Below are positions 1 through 6,911 of a DNA stretch of 7,086 nt, piece by piece. This stretch comes from Candidatus Aminicenantota bacterium (GTDB taxonomy: Bacteria > Acidobacteriota > Aminicenantia > UBA2199), in contig CP070627.1 of the NCBI GenBank assembly GCA_020355945.1, positions 1,547,420 through 1,554,505 on the forward strand. Direction: 5' to 3'. Below the pieces are notes generated by a model. That model saw nothing but the letters and a program-made list of their open reading frames with translations. It searched no databases and had not been told where the DNA came from. Positions within the stretch are counted from its first letter, which is position 1. Each line of letters starts with the position of its first letter. The translations under genes and the position numbers were made by a program.

Positions 1-559
1 TCAACATATATTTAACCGCTTTTTTTTCGTCCTTATTCAGAGAGGTCAGTCTATAATAATCTTCAAGTATCCCTTTTACTTTCTGCAATTTTTGATCAAA
101 TTTTTCAATTGAATTTTGTATATCTGTTCCTTCTTGACCCACTTGAGCCTTATTGATATCATTTAAACTTTCATCTAAAATACTATATGTATCATCTAAA
201 GCGGATGCTCCTTTTTGATAGAGATCATTTACTGTTTTGATAATTTTTTGAGCTCCGGATGAATACCCGATGTTCAGGCTGAATTTTGCACCCGGCGACA
301 CCGACCCTGTGTTCAAAATCGAAGCAATGCCGTTGTTGGCTTTGCCGGACACTGCGAACCCCAGTAACCAATTGTCTTTAAGTCGAAAAAGCTCTTCGAT
401 TTTAATGGTGTTGGTGGCAATGTTCACATTGACTTGCCCGCCAGGGTGGGGGAAAGTAATTGGATCACCTTTGGAGTCCTCGGAAGCTGATTGGGAGAAC
501 ATGGTTTGAGCCCCCAACAGGAAACACACCGTAATGATAATAGGAATGAACTGTTTCAT
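1..559 (-). CDS. Secreted or surface protein, N-terminal part only (runs off left edge)
   Basis: I do not recognise this family. The reading frame starts at ATG 557-559 and stays open for 186 codons to the window edge, so the C-terminus is missing. The start is fixed by AGGAGG five bases upstream. Residues 1-24 (MKQFIPIIIITVCFLLGAQT, then MFSQ) form a clear Sec signal peptide with cleavage likely near FSQ-S, so the protein is exported. Residues about 30-100 contain alternating hydrophobic, Gly- and Asn-rich segments (for example WLLGFAVSGKANNGIASIL and AKFSLNIGYSSG) suggestive of beta strands, as in envelope proteins. From about residue 105 onward it becomes charged and probably helical or coiled coil (LDDTYSILDESLNDI; SIEKFDQKLQKVKGILEDYY). 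The second part is much more AT-rich than the first. It begins 36 bases after the stop of the 149-residue gene and is probably cotranscribed with it. No function is assigned. Confidence 0.85.
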   Translation of the reverse strand, partial: MKQFIPIIITVCFLLGAQTMFSQSASEDSKGDPITFPHPGGQVNVNIATNTIKIEELFRLKDNWLLGFAVSGKANNGIASILNTGSVSPGAKFSLNIGYSSGAQKIIKTVNDLYQKGASALDDTYSILDESLNDINKAQVGQEGTDIQNSIEKFDQKLQKVKGILEDYYRLTSLNKDEKKAVKYML

Positions 560-564
560 CGTAT

Positions 565-570
565 CCTCCT
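565..570 (-). promoter_or_regulatory. Shine-Dalgarno site of the exported protein gene
   Basis: AGGAGG on the minus strand, five bases (ATACG) before ATG 557-559. It fixes the start of the exported protein and lies in the 36-base gap after the preceding gene. Confidence 0.85.
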
Positions 571-595
571 TTTATTCCTTTATTGTGTTGATTCT

Positions 596-1045
596 TTATC
601 CAGGCCCGCCGCCGCCATTATCATCACCAATGGAGACATTGTCCGGGCTTGAAACGCCGAAACCTTCAACCGGCATAGCAATCTCTACCCGCCATTGGGG
701 TTTGCCTGTACGAATGCTCAAAGCTCTTACATCCAAGCCATTATTGGTGGCGGTTACCTTTATCAGTCCGGGAGAGATTACTATTGTTCTCCCTACAGGA
801 AAGTCGATTGTAGTGGGACCCAGATCCAACTGATCGTTGTCCACTACGATTTCCAGGAATTCTTGGTCCCCATATTGGGCTCCAAGGTTGAACAACTCTT
901 TCCTCACTTCGTTTTCATTGGGAGGAAATCCAATGGTTTCCTCCTGCAGGGTAACTATGTTCCCATTATCACTATACTTCCGATAAGCGTGAACATCCCT
1001 CCTGGCTTTCACAAACTTATTTTGAACCTCAATAGCATAACTCAT
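596..1045 (-). CDS. Unrecognised 149-residue protein, paralog-like to the 141-residue protein
   Basis: A small, apparently cytoplasmic protein with no signal peptide or membrane segment. The start ATG 1043-1045 is supported by AGGAGGTAAAAA directly before it. The N-terminus is basic (KFVKARRDVHAYRKY). The middle (about 65-130) has alternating hydrophobic stretches suggesting a beta-rich fold (TIDFPVGRTIVISPGLIKV). The tail is acidic then glycine-rich (DNVSIGDDNGGGGPG). Several blocks line up with the 141-residue protein upstream of the regulator: a basic RR/KRKV segment; FLEI versus FLRI; then, after nearly equal length (63 versus 64 residues to the shared Pro), W-x2-EI-x2-P; and DN-[VI]-[ST]-I-x-D-[DN] at the end. 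I infer divergent paralogy. Function is unknown. A sticky, unstructured Gly tail could be an interaction tag, but this is speculation. It lies 344 bases downstream of the regulator gene and 36 bases upstream of the exported protein gene. Confidence 0.82.
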   Translation of the reverse strand: MSYAIEVQNKFVKARRDVHAYRKYSDNGNIVTLQEETIGFPPNENEVRKELFNLGAQYGDQEFLEIVVDNDQLDLGPTTIDFPVGRTIVISPGLIKVTATNNGLDVRALSIRTGKPQWRVEIAMPVEGFGVSSPDNVSIGDDNGGGGPG

Positions 1046-1051
1046 TTTTTA

Positions 1052-1057
1052 CCTCCT
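1052..1057 (-). promoter_or_regulatory. Shine-Dalgarno site of the 149-residue gene
   Basis: Minus-strand AGGAGG followed by TAAAAA and ATG. The 12-base string AGGAGGTAAAAA is identical to the one before the 141-residue gene. Confidence 0.9.
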
Positions 1058-1124
1058 ATTTCTTAATTTTTATTTTAGAAGGCTTTTTAAAGGCAAAACC
1101 TTCAAAACCTTGTTTTTTACAACG

Positions 1125-1136
1125 CCTTGATCAAGG
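1125..1136. repeat. 12-bp perfect palindrome
   Basis: CCTTGATCAAGG, a perfect palindrome 80 bases upstream of the 149-residue gene's start, within its leader region. It could be an operator half-pair or chance. No partner copy is seen in the window. Confidence 0.4.
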
Positions 1137-1229
1137 TTCCCGATCATTTGACTTGCCATCGGTTTCCCGTCACATGTCAAACCATCTGCGGGTATTTTAT
1201 TAAAAAAAAAAGCCGGGCGAAATAATATT

Positions 1230-1290
1230 TGTGTCAAAGAACAGGATTCCTGTTCCAAAAAAATTCCCTGCATTTGTACAAATGTGTCAA
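1230..1290 (-). promoter_or_regulatory. Candidate operator/promoter: two TTGACACA boxes with two palindromes
   Basis: On the minus strand TTGACACA occurs twice, at 1290-1283 and 1237-1230, 53 bases apart. Each contains a perfect -35-like TTGACA. The first box shares its last two bases with the perfect 14-bp palindrome CATTTGTACAAATG (1271-1284). The second is immediately preceded by the inverted repeat GAACAGGA-T-TCCTGTTC (1239-1255). No good TATAAT-like -10 box lies 16-18 bases after either box, so I call this a candidate regulatory region rather than a defined promoter. It is 185-245 bases upstream of the 149-residue gene's start. Confidence 0.35.
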
Positions 1291-1389
1291 CCATAAGAAA
1301 ATTGTTCCAAAATGCACGTGAATAAGAGAAATCAACCTAAAGGAATCAAATATGCTAAAAGATTTTGGAATAAAGGAATGGAATGATGG

Positions 1390-4300
1390 TTATGGTTCGG
1401 ATTCCGACGCTTGATAAGTGGAGGGGAGCCGGTGAAATTTTTCTTTAAAACATCGGGTAAAGTAGGGAGAACTGGAAAAGCCCACTTCGAACGCTACTTC
1501 CGTCACATTCCCGGTTCCGGCTTTCAATAATTCCGCGGCCCGTTTAAGCCGATAGGAACGAATCCATTGAGTGGGAGTTTCACCGGTTAAGGCCAGGATT
1601 TTCCTGTAAAGGGTGGACCGCCCCATTACCAGTTTTTGGCTTAACACTTCTACATTAAAATCCGGGTCGGATAGGTTCTCTTCGATCATGTCTTGCACTT
1701 CCTGGTAAAAGGTTTCATCCAGGGATGAAGCCGGTATTTCAGTGGGCAGCAGGGTCAGGCGCCGTTTTCTTTGGAGTTGCAGACGGCGTCGCAAATCAAT
1801 GAGGTTGCGGATGCGGGCTTTTAAAATAGCGGTGTTGAAGGGTTTGGTGATATAATCGTCGGCCCCGGTTTCCAGGCCCCTGATAACACTCTCTTCCGAG
1901 GCTTTGGCGGTTAACAGCATGATGGGGATATGGCTGGTTTTAATGTCTGTTTTTAATTCCCGGCACAGTTCATATCCATCTTTTTCCGGCATCATCACAT
2001 CGCTGATGATAAGGTCCGGGATGATCTGCCCGGCTGTCTCGATCCCTTGTTTGCCGTTTACGGCTTCCTGGACCTGGTAAAGCGGTTCCAGCGCATCCCT
2101 GATGTAGTCGCGCGCATCGTCATTATCTTCCACTATGAGGATCACCTCTTCGTCGCGAATGTGAACGTCGGTTTCGGTCCCGGGTGCCTCAGCAATTGTT
2201 TTTTCCGCTTCCGCGCCGGTATGGGGCCAGGGTAATTCCGAGCCGGCGGCCTGGAATTGAGAGGGCAGTTGATGAAATTTTTCTTTAAAACACCTGGCAA
2301 AATAAGACATATCCGTAAAACCCACTTTAAGCGCCGCTTCGGATACATTTACCGACCGGGTTTCCAATAACCGGGCCGCCCGCAGCAGGCGATAAGAACG
2401 AATAAATTGATAGGGGGTTTCCCCGGTAATGGCCAGGATTTTCCTGTATAATGTGGTGCGGCCCATATAAAGTTTCTTGCCCAGTTGTTCCACGTTAAAG
2501 TCCGGATCGGCCAGGTTTTTTTCGATCACTTCTTGCAATTCATTATAAAAGTCCTCATCCAGGGGGGAAACAACGATTTCCCCTGGCTGCAGGTCCATTT
2601 GACTCTTTCGCCGGACCTGCAGATGACGGCGCAGTTCGATGAGATTTTTGACCCGGGTCAGTAACAATTTCATATTAAAAGGTTTGGGAATATAATCGTC
2701 CGCGCCGGTCTCCAGACCCTGGAGCACATTTTCTTCGGATACTTTGGCGGTTAAGAGTATAATAGGAATATGACTGGTTAAAATGTCTTTTTTGAGGGTG
2801 CGGCACAATTGGTAGCCATCGGTTTCCGGCATCATGACATCACTGATGACGAGGTCCGGGATGATTTCTTTTGCTTTTTCGATGCCTTCTTTGCCGTCGG
2901 CGGCTTCGGCGATGGTGTAGAGTGACTGAAGGGAACCCCGTATGTAATCCCTCACATCGGCGTGGTCTTCCACCACAAGAATAACCGGTTTTCCTGGTTC
3001 TGCTTCCCCGGTATCCGGTGCTGGTTCCAAAAGGGATTCTCTCTCATGTTCCCGGGGCTCATCATCCGGTTGGATGCCGGCGTCTGTTTGACCTGGCGCC
3101 GGGATTTGCGAAGGCGTGATCATATCCCCGGGTTCCAGGTGTTCCTGTCCCAGGGGCAGCCGGACCACAAATTCCGTGCCGCTGTTTTCCCCTTCCCGGC
3201 TGTGTACATCGATCTTTCCCCGGTGCAGCGCGATCACCTCTTTGGTTAAGGCCAGCCCGATCCCGGTTCCCTTTTGCTCTTGTTTACCGGGGTGGGCATC
3301 TTCCACCCGGTAAAACCGGTCGAAAATATGAATTAATTGGTCTTTGGGAATGCCTATGCCGGTGTCGCGGACCGAAATGCGCAAAAAACCCGAGGGAAAA
3401 TGATCCTCCGGGCTAGGGTGCCGGGTAACGGATACAGTAATGGTGCCGCTGGCAGGGGTGAATTTGACGGCGTTGTCCAGGAGGTTAGTCAACACTTCTT
3501 CCATCTTTTGGGTATCGAAATAGAGGAAGATAGTTTCCTCCCCGGTTTTCAACCGGATATCCAGCTTGTTTTGCCGGGCCAGCAAATGAAAAGATTCCAA
3601 TATACTTTTTACAAAGGGGATCATATCCTGGTGGGCGGCCTGGAGTTTCATTTTGCCGCTGTCGAATCGTGAAAGGTCCAATAATTGATTGATCAAGGTG
3701 AGCAGTCGCCTGGAGTTTCTCAGCATTACGGAAAATATTTTCTTCTGTGAATTATCCCGGGTTTGCTCCAGGATTTGTTCCAGGGGACCGGTAATCAATG
3801 TCAGGGGGGTGCGGAATTCATGGGATATGTTGGCGAAAAAACGGGACTTCACCCGGTCCATCTCTTGTAATTTCCCGGATTGCTCTTTTAATTGCAGGGT
3901 TTGCGTTTCCAATTGCCAGTTTTTTTCATTGATCTCCCTGGTCCGATCTTGAACCAGTTGTTCCAGTTTTTGTTTCTCCAGTTCCAGTTTCCGGGAACGC
4001 CATTGAACGATCAAGTAAACCATGAGTAAAGCAGTAAGTGCATAAAAGGAATAAGCCCACCAGGTTCTATACCAGGGGGGTAAAATCTTAAAATGAAAGA
4101 CGGCTTCACGGCCTTGTTGACCATAAACATTCCTGGCCCGGACCCGGAAGGTATACTTGCCCGGATCGATATTGGTATAATCCTTTTGGGTTTCCGGGGT
4201 CCAATCCGACCACCGGTCATCGTATCCCCCCAGGAGAAACTGGTAGGCGGTTTGGTCTTCCGCTTCGAAAAAGGGAGCGGCAAAGCGGAAGCGAAGATTC

Positions 4301-6357
4301 CTGTGTTTATAGTCAATCACCGGCATGGGTGATTGGGAGTTTTTATTCTCTTTATATTCTTTATATTTATATTCCCCGGCATCATAAACCAGGGGATTGC
4401 CATCGATGACCACTTCGCGGATAAGGGTGGAAAAACCCGGGTCATGGATTTTTTTTGCCCGGGTGTGGTAACAGAGTAGATTGTCGATGCCGGCAAACCA
4501 GACAGACTCCCCTTCCGGGTCCGGGTAGATCATGTTCACCTGGGCAAGGGGTATCCTGAGAAAGGGTTTTTTATTTAAGGTATAATTTCCCCCGGGTTGA
4601 AAAATGGCCTGGATATTCATGGATTTGGAGTGGAACCAGATATTTTTATTTTTGTCTTCGGCGATTCGGAAAACCGCGGTGGCGCCGCCGGCAAATTCTT
4701 GTCCCAGTGTCGTATCCGGGATAAATGTTTGCTTTAACTCATGAAAACGAAAAATTCCTTCTTTTGTGGTGGCTATCACATGTCCGGCTGCCCAAAAGAC
4801 CCCGATCTCCCCGGGAGGAAGGCCATGTGAGGTGTGATAGTAGTTCACCTTTGGGGAACGCCGGATAAGAGCGCCTGGAATGTTTACTTTTAACACCCCT
4901 TTACTTTTGGTTCCCAGCCAGAGATTACCCGGTTGGTCCTGGGTGATATAGAGGATGGGCAGGGTGATATTTTCAAATTGATGTTCTGTTGTCCATTGAT
5001 TGGTGTTTGGTTGATAATATATTGAAACCAGTCCGCGCCGGGTTCCTACCCAGATGCGGTGGGGATCGCGCCGGGAGCGCAATAACGCATAAGATCGCTT
5101 TTCGAGGATTTTATGGGCGGTGCCTGGTTGAATTTGAAACAGCCCGGCACTGGTGGCTGCCAGTAGGGAGTTTTTATCCGGGAGTAGGTCCCAGCAGTAG
5201 CGGGATATACCGGCGGTGGAGAGAAATTTTTTCAAAGACCGGTCAAAAATATATAACCCGGAAGTGGTGCCGGCATATAAAGTACCCCGGTGCTTAACCA
5301 CGGACAACACAATGCCTTTTAATCCCGAGCGTTTATCGTATAGGGAGATAGGAGATGCATACTCGATCCTGGTAATTCCTTCATTGAGGGCCAGCCACAG
5401 GTTTTGCCGGGAATCCTGGAAAACATTGTTTACATTATTGTTTTGCAGGCCGTTATCCTGGTTGAAGGAATATTTTAAGGCACCGCGGGCATCCATAACC
5501 ACCAGCCCCCCCTGGAGCGTGGCCATGGCAAAATCGCCGTTAGCAAGACGTATGCCGTTATATAACCGGTTTTTTTTCAAGTAATCATCAACTTCTGTCG
5601 GGAAGGGTTCCCAGGCAGCCCCATCATAAAGATAGAATCCTTTTGAGCGGGTACCGACGAGCAGGCGCTGGTTATCGTAAGACACCATCATGAAAATTTT
5701 TTCTGCCGCGAATAATTTGCCGCCAGGGACCAATTGTGGGGAACTCTCTTTCATTTGCATGAGCCCGATGTCTTCCTGGCGAATAAATATTTTCCCCGCG
5801 CAGGAAAAAACGGCGTTGAACCGTGTGCCGGGTTTCCATACTTTTAGTTGTTTTGATCGGGGATTCCAGTGGAACAAATATTCATGGGCACTGAAATATA
5901 CTCCGCGGTGGGTGCAGTGGGTACGCCAGACATCTGAAAAGTTTCGTTGGTTTTCGGGCAGCAGCGGCACCAGGGAAGTATATTCCACGGCGCCGTTGGG
6001 CTGGTGAGTCCAAAACCCGAATTCAGCGTCGCCCCCCATGTAAAGGGTGCCGCTGGAATCGACATCCAGGGAACGCACAATCCAGTTGGGGACGTAAATT
6101 AATCGCCAGGATACCCCGTCAAATTCCAACAACCCCCCATTGTTGCCCACGTAAATAATCCCCCGTTTGTCCTGGGCAATGGACCAATTTTGGGGCTGAT
6201 GATCGTAATCCCTGGGGCTGAAATTCCTGTAATACTTGAGGCCGATATCTTCACCATGGGTATACAGGTTTTGAAGACCTGCCAACGCCAGGAACAGGAC
6301 CAAAAGCAAAAATATCTTATTTTCCCGGATCATTGTCGCTAATGGTGATATTATCAT
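1390..6357 (-). CDS. Hybrid two-component sensor kinase/regulator with two tandem receiver-AraC outputs
   Basis: A one-protein signalling system that senses in the periplasm and binds DNA in the cytoplasm. An N-terminal signal/anchor (about 9-33) is followed by about 12 propeller-type repeats (66-631; QNLWLALNEGITRIE and GNLWLGTKSKGVLKV are typical Reg_prop). Then come a Y_Y_Y domain (about 681-760), a membrane segment (765-784) and a coiled coil (787-835). HisKA has H846 in ISHEFRTPLT. The ATPase has an N-box at N958/D961/N962, DTGIGI (998-1003) and GTGIGLAL (1030-1037). Receiver 1 (about 1124-1240) has phospho-acceptor D1173, T1203 and K1225; AraC domain 1 is at 1263-1372. Receiver 2 (about 1404-1520) has D1453, T1483 and K1505; AraC domain 2 is at 1545-1652. 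All key residues are intact in both copies. HTCS proteins usually end after one receiver-AraC unit. Family members often control glycan use, but no glycan genes are visible here. Numbering is from ATG 6357. ATG 6333 (Met9, MIRENKIFLLLV) gives a neater signal peptide. Neither has a Shine-Dalgarno site, and both overlap the upstream gene (41 or 17 bases), suggesting translational coupling. Confidence 0.97.
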   Translation of the reverse strand: MIISPLATMIRENKIFLLLVLFLALAGLQNLYTHGEDIGLKYYRNFSPRDYDHQPQNWSIAQDKRGIIYVGNNGGLLEFDGVSWRLIYVPNWIVRSLDVDSSGTLYMGGDAEFGFWTHQPNGAVEYTSLVPLLPENQRNFSDVWRTHCTHRGVYFSAHEYLFHWNPRSKQLKVWKPGTRFNAVFSCAGKIFIRQEDIGLMQMKESSPQLVPGGKLFAAEKIFMMVSYDNQRLLVGTRSKGFYLYDGAAWEPFPTEVDDYLKKNRLYNGIRLANGDFAMATLQGGLVVMDARGALKYSFNQDNGLQNNNVNNVFQDSRQNLWLALNEGITRIEYASPISLYDKRSGLKGIVLSVVKHRGTLYAGTTSGLYIFDRSLKKFLSTAGISRYCWDLLPDKNSLLAATSAGLFQIQPGTAHKILEKRSYALLRSRRDPHRIWVGTRRGLVSIYYQPNTNQWTTEHQFENITLPILYITQDQPGNLWLGTKSKGVLKVNIPGALIRRSPKVNYYHTSHGLPPGEIGVFWAAGHVIATTKEGIFRFHELKQTFIPDTTLGQEFAGGATAVFRIAEDKNKNIWFHSKSMNIQAIFQPGGNYTLNKKPFLRIPLAQVNMIYPDPEGESVWFAGIDNLLCYHTRAKKIHDPGFSTLIREVVIDGNPLVYDAGEYKYKEYKENKNSQSPMPVIDYKHRNLRFRFAAPFFEAEDQTAYQFLLGGYDDRWSDWTPETQKDYTNIDPGKYTFRVRARNVYGQQGREAVFHFKILPPWYRTWWAYSFYALTALLMVYLIVQWRSRKLELEKQKLEQLVQDRTREINEKNWQLETQTLQLKEQSGKLQEMDRVKSRFFANISHEFRTPLTLITGPLEQILEQTRDNSQKKIFSVMLRNSRRLLTLINQLLDLSRFDSGKMKLQAAHQDMIPFVKSILESFHLLARQNKLDIRLKTGEETIFLYFDTQKMEEVLTNLLDNAVKFTPASGTITVSVTRHPSPEDHFPSGFLRISVRDTGIGIPKDQLIHIFDRFYRVEDAHPGKQEQKGTGIGLALTKEVIALHRGKIDVHSREGENSGTEFVVRLPLGQEHLEPGDMITPSQIPAPGQTDAGIQPDDEPREHERESLLEPAPDTGEAEPGKPVILVVEDHADVRDYIRGSLQSLYTIAEAADGKEGIEKAKEIIPDLVISDVMMPETDGYQLCRTLKKDILTSHIPIILLTAKVSEENVLQGLETGADDYIPKPFNMKLLLTRVKNLIELRRHLQVRRKSQMDLQPGEIVVSPLDEDFYNELQEVIEKNLADPDFNVEQLGKKLYMGRTTLYRKILAITGETPYQFIRSYRLLRAARLLETRSVNVSEAALKVGFTDMSYFARCFKEKFHQLPSQFQAAGSELPWPHTGAEAEKTIAEAPGTETDVHIRDEEVILIVEDNDDARDYIRDALEPLYQVQEAVNGKQGIETAGQIIPDLIISDVMMPEKDGYELCRELKTDIKTSHIPIMLLTAKASEESVIRGLETGADDYITKPFNTAILKARIRNLIDLRRRLQLQRKRRLTLLPTEIPASSLDETFYQEVQDMIEENLSDPDFNVEVLSQKLVMGRSTLYRKILALTGETPTQWIRSYRLKRAAELLKAGTGNVTEVAFEVGFSSSPYFTRCFKEKFHRLPSTYQASESEP
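1408..2997 (-). repeat. Internal tandem duplication encoding two receiver-AraC cassettes
   Basis: Copy 1 spans 2248-2997 (residues 1121-1370) and copy 2 spans 1408-2157 (residues 1401-1650). Every landmark is offset by exactly 280 codons: D1173/D1453, K1225/K1505, VGF 1345/1625. My hand count gives 163 of 250 identical residues with no gap. Some DNA blocks are still identical, for example the 20 bases from 2272 match those from 1432, and GCCAGGATTTTCCTGTA occurs near 1591 and 2431. The copies are joined by a 30-residue linker (1371-1400) rich in Ala, Glu, Pro and Gly. This looks like an old tandem gene-segment duplication held under selection, since neither copy has lost a catalytic residue. 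Confidence 0.92.
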
Positions 6358-6742
6358 CGACGGGTTTAAAGCGAAATGACATTCGAGAAGGAATGCGAAT
6401 CTCCAGGACCCAGTCGAAGGGGCCGGGAGGAATTCTCATAAAGGTTTTTTTTTTGGCATGAATGATTTCGATTTCAGGTTTTGAGGCGGGGATGAATTTG
6501 AGGTCTGCTTTTTCGGGTAATTGCACCCAGGTATGTACTGTCAGGCGCGGGGTGACGCTCTTTGCCCGGATACGAAGAAAATCCCCTCCCGCTTCCCTTA
6601 AATCACGCTCGATGCAGCTTGTTTGACCCTGGTAATCCATTTCATCTTCATTCCCGGTGGAGTGATGATGGACCTTTACCTTTCTTTTTTCTCTTTTTAG
6701 ATCGTTTTTGATTCCCACTTTAAAAATTTTCTCTTTTGCCAC
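6317..6742 (-). CDS. Unrecognised 141-residue protein, paralog-like to the 149-residue protein
   Basis: A small basic protein with no signal peptide or membrane segment. The start codon is GTG at 6740-6742, chosen because AGGAGGTAAAAA immediately precedes it. Residues 1-25 are very Lys/Arg-rich (KNDLKREKRKVKVHHH). Residues about 50-125 alternate hydrophobic and polar stretches with prolines, suggesting beta structure (PRLTVHTWVQLPEKADLKF, FDWVLEIRIPSRMSFRF). The tail is acidic (DDNITISDNDPGK). It aligns by eye with the 149-residue protein on the far side of the regulator, at similar total length and with the same W-x2-EI-x2-P and DN-[VI]-[ST]-I-x-D motifs, but lacks the Gly run. It is the first gene of the block. 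Its 3' end overlaps the regulator gene, so the two are almost certainly cotranscribed and translationally coupled, which suggests a functional link to sensing. Function is unknown. Confidence 0.82.
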   Translation of the reverse strand: MAKEKIFKVGIKNDLKREKRKVKVHHHSTGNEDEMDYQGQTSCIERDLREAGGDFLRIRAKSVTPRLTVHTWVQLPEKADLKFIPASKPEIEIIHAKKKTFMRIPPGPFDWVLEIRIPSRMSFRFKPVDDNITISDNDPGK

Positions 6743-6748
6743 TTTTTA

Positions 6749-6754
6749 CCTCCT
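6749..6754 (-). promoter_or_regulatory. Shine-Dalgarno site deciding a GTG start
   Basis: Minus-strand AGGAGG followed by TAAAAA and GTG 6740-6742. This strong site supports the GTG start of the 141-residue gene and matches the site of the 149-residue gene base for base over AGGAGGTAAAAA. Confidence 0.9.
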
Positions 6755-6911
6755 GCTTTTTTCTCTTTTTTATTCGTGCCATTTAAGGGCCTTGTTATAT
6801 GTTATATGCGGTTAATATTTAACACAAATAAATAAAATTTTCAAGTGTTTCATTTTTCTTTCTCTTATTTACACAACCCCAATTTATTTTATCTTTTGGT
6901 GACCTTTTGCA
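6755..6911 (-). promoter_or_regulatory. AT-rich leader with candidate promoter for the regulator operon
   Basis: With the array beyond it, this is the gene-free stretch upstream of the 141-residue gene. The strand read by the operon contains two overlapping -10-like elements in tandem, ATATAAC at 6800-6794 and again at 6807-6801 (TATAAC matches TATAAT at five of six). No -35 box is well spaced: TTGTGT lies 15 bases before the first. A small inverted repeat GTTAA-TAT-TTAAC sits at 6811-6823, directly upstream of the -10-like pair, where a regulator could act. The rest is T-rich and featureless by eye. Confidence 0.35.

Larger units (their letters stand above)
1046..1389. other. Gap of 344 bases between regulator and 149-residue gene
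   Basis: No convincing gene is seen here. The gap is AT-rich and holds several inverted repeats: CCTTGATCAAGG at 1125-1136, AAATA-A-TATTT at 1220-1230, GAACAGGA-T-TCCTGTTC at 1239-1255, CATTTGTACAAATG at 1271-1284, and a wide pair TTCCAAAAT (1305-1313) / ATTTTGGAA (1362-1370). A run of ten A lies at 1202-1211. The Shine-Dalgarno site of the next gene is at its low-coordinate end. I see no clear GC-rich hairpin followed by a T-run, so a terminator for the regulator gene cannot be placed. The density of palindromes makes it likely that the 149-residue gene has its own controlled promoter here. Confidence 0.55.

Noticed and set aside
270..1066. Plus-strand frames opposite the exported-protein and 149-residue genes
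   Set aside because: They have no ribosome-binding sites, and the minus-strand frames have strong start signals, a signal peptide and conserved motifs shared between genes.
1202..1211. Run of ten A (T-run on the minus strand, preceded by GCCCGGC) as a rho-independent terminator
   Set aside because: GCCCGGC has no complementary arm close by to form a stable stem, and the position is about 180 bases after the regulator's stop.
1070..1294. Minus-strand 74-codon frame in the gap before the 149-residue gene
   Set aside because: No Shine-Dalgarno site at its ATG, it runs through the palindromes and the A-run of the gap, and the composition of its translation is not protein-like. It more likely covers a leader region.
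1305..1370. Inverted repeat TTCCAAAAT / ATTTTGGAA as a terminator hairpin
   Set aside because: The 48-base loop is long, the stem is AT-rich, and no T-run follows on the operon strand. One such pair is not surprising in an AT-rich gap of this size.
2142..2348. Minus-strand 68-codon frame overlapping the linker between the two output cassettes
   Set aside because: It is an out-of-frame shadow of the regulator. The main frame is continuous here with linker-like composition, so there is no sign of a frameshift.
2962..5584. Several plus-strand frames of 80-120 codons opposite the regulator gene
   Set aside because: They lie antisense to a long, clearly conserved multidomain coding region and have no recognisable protein features of their own.
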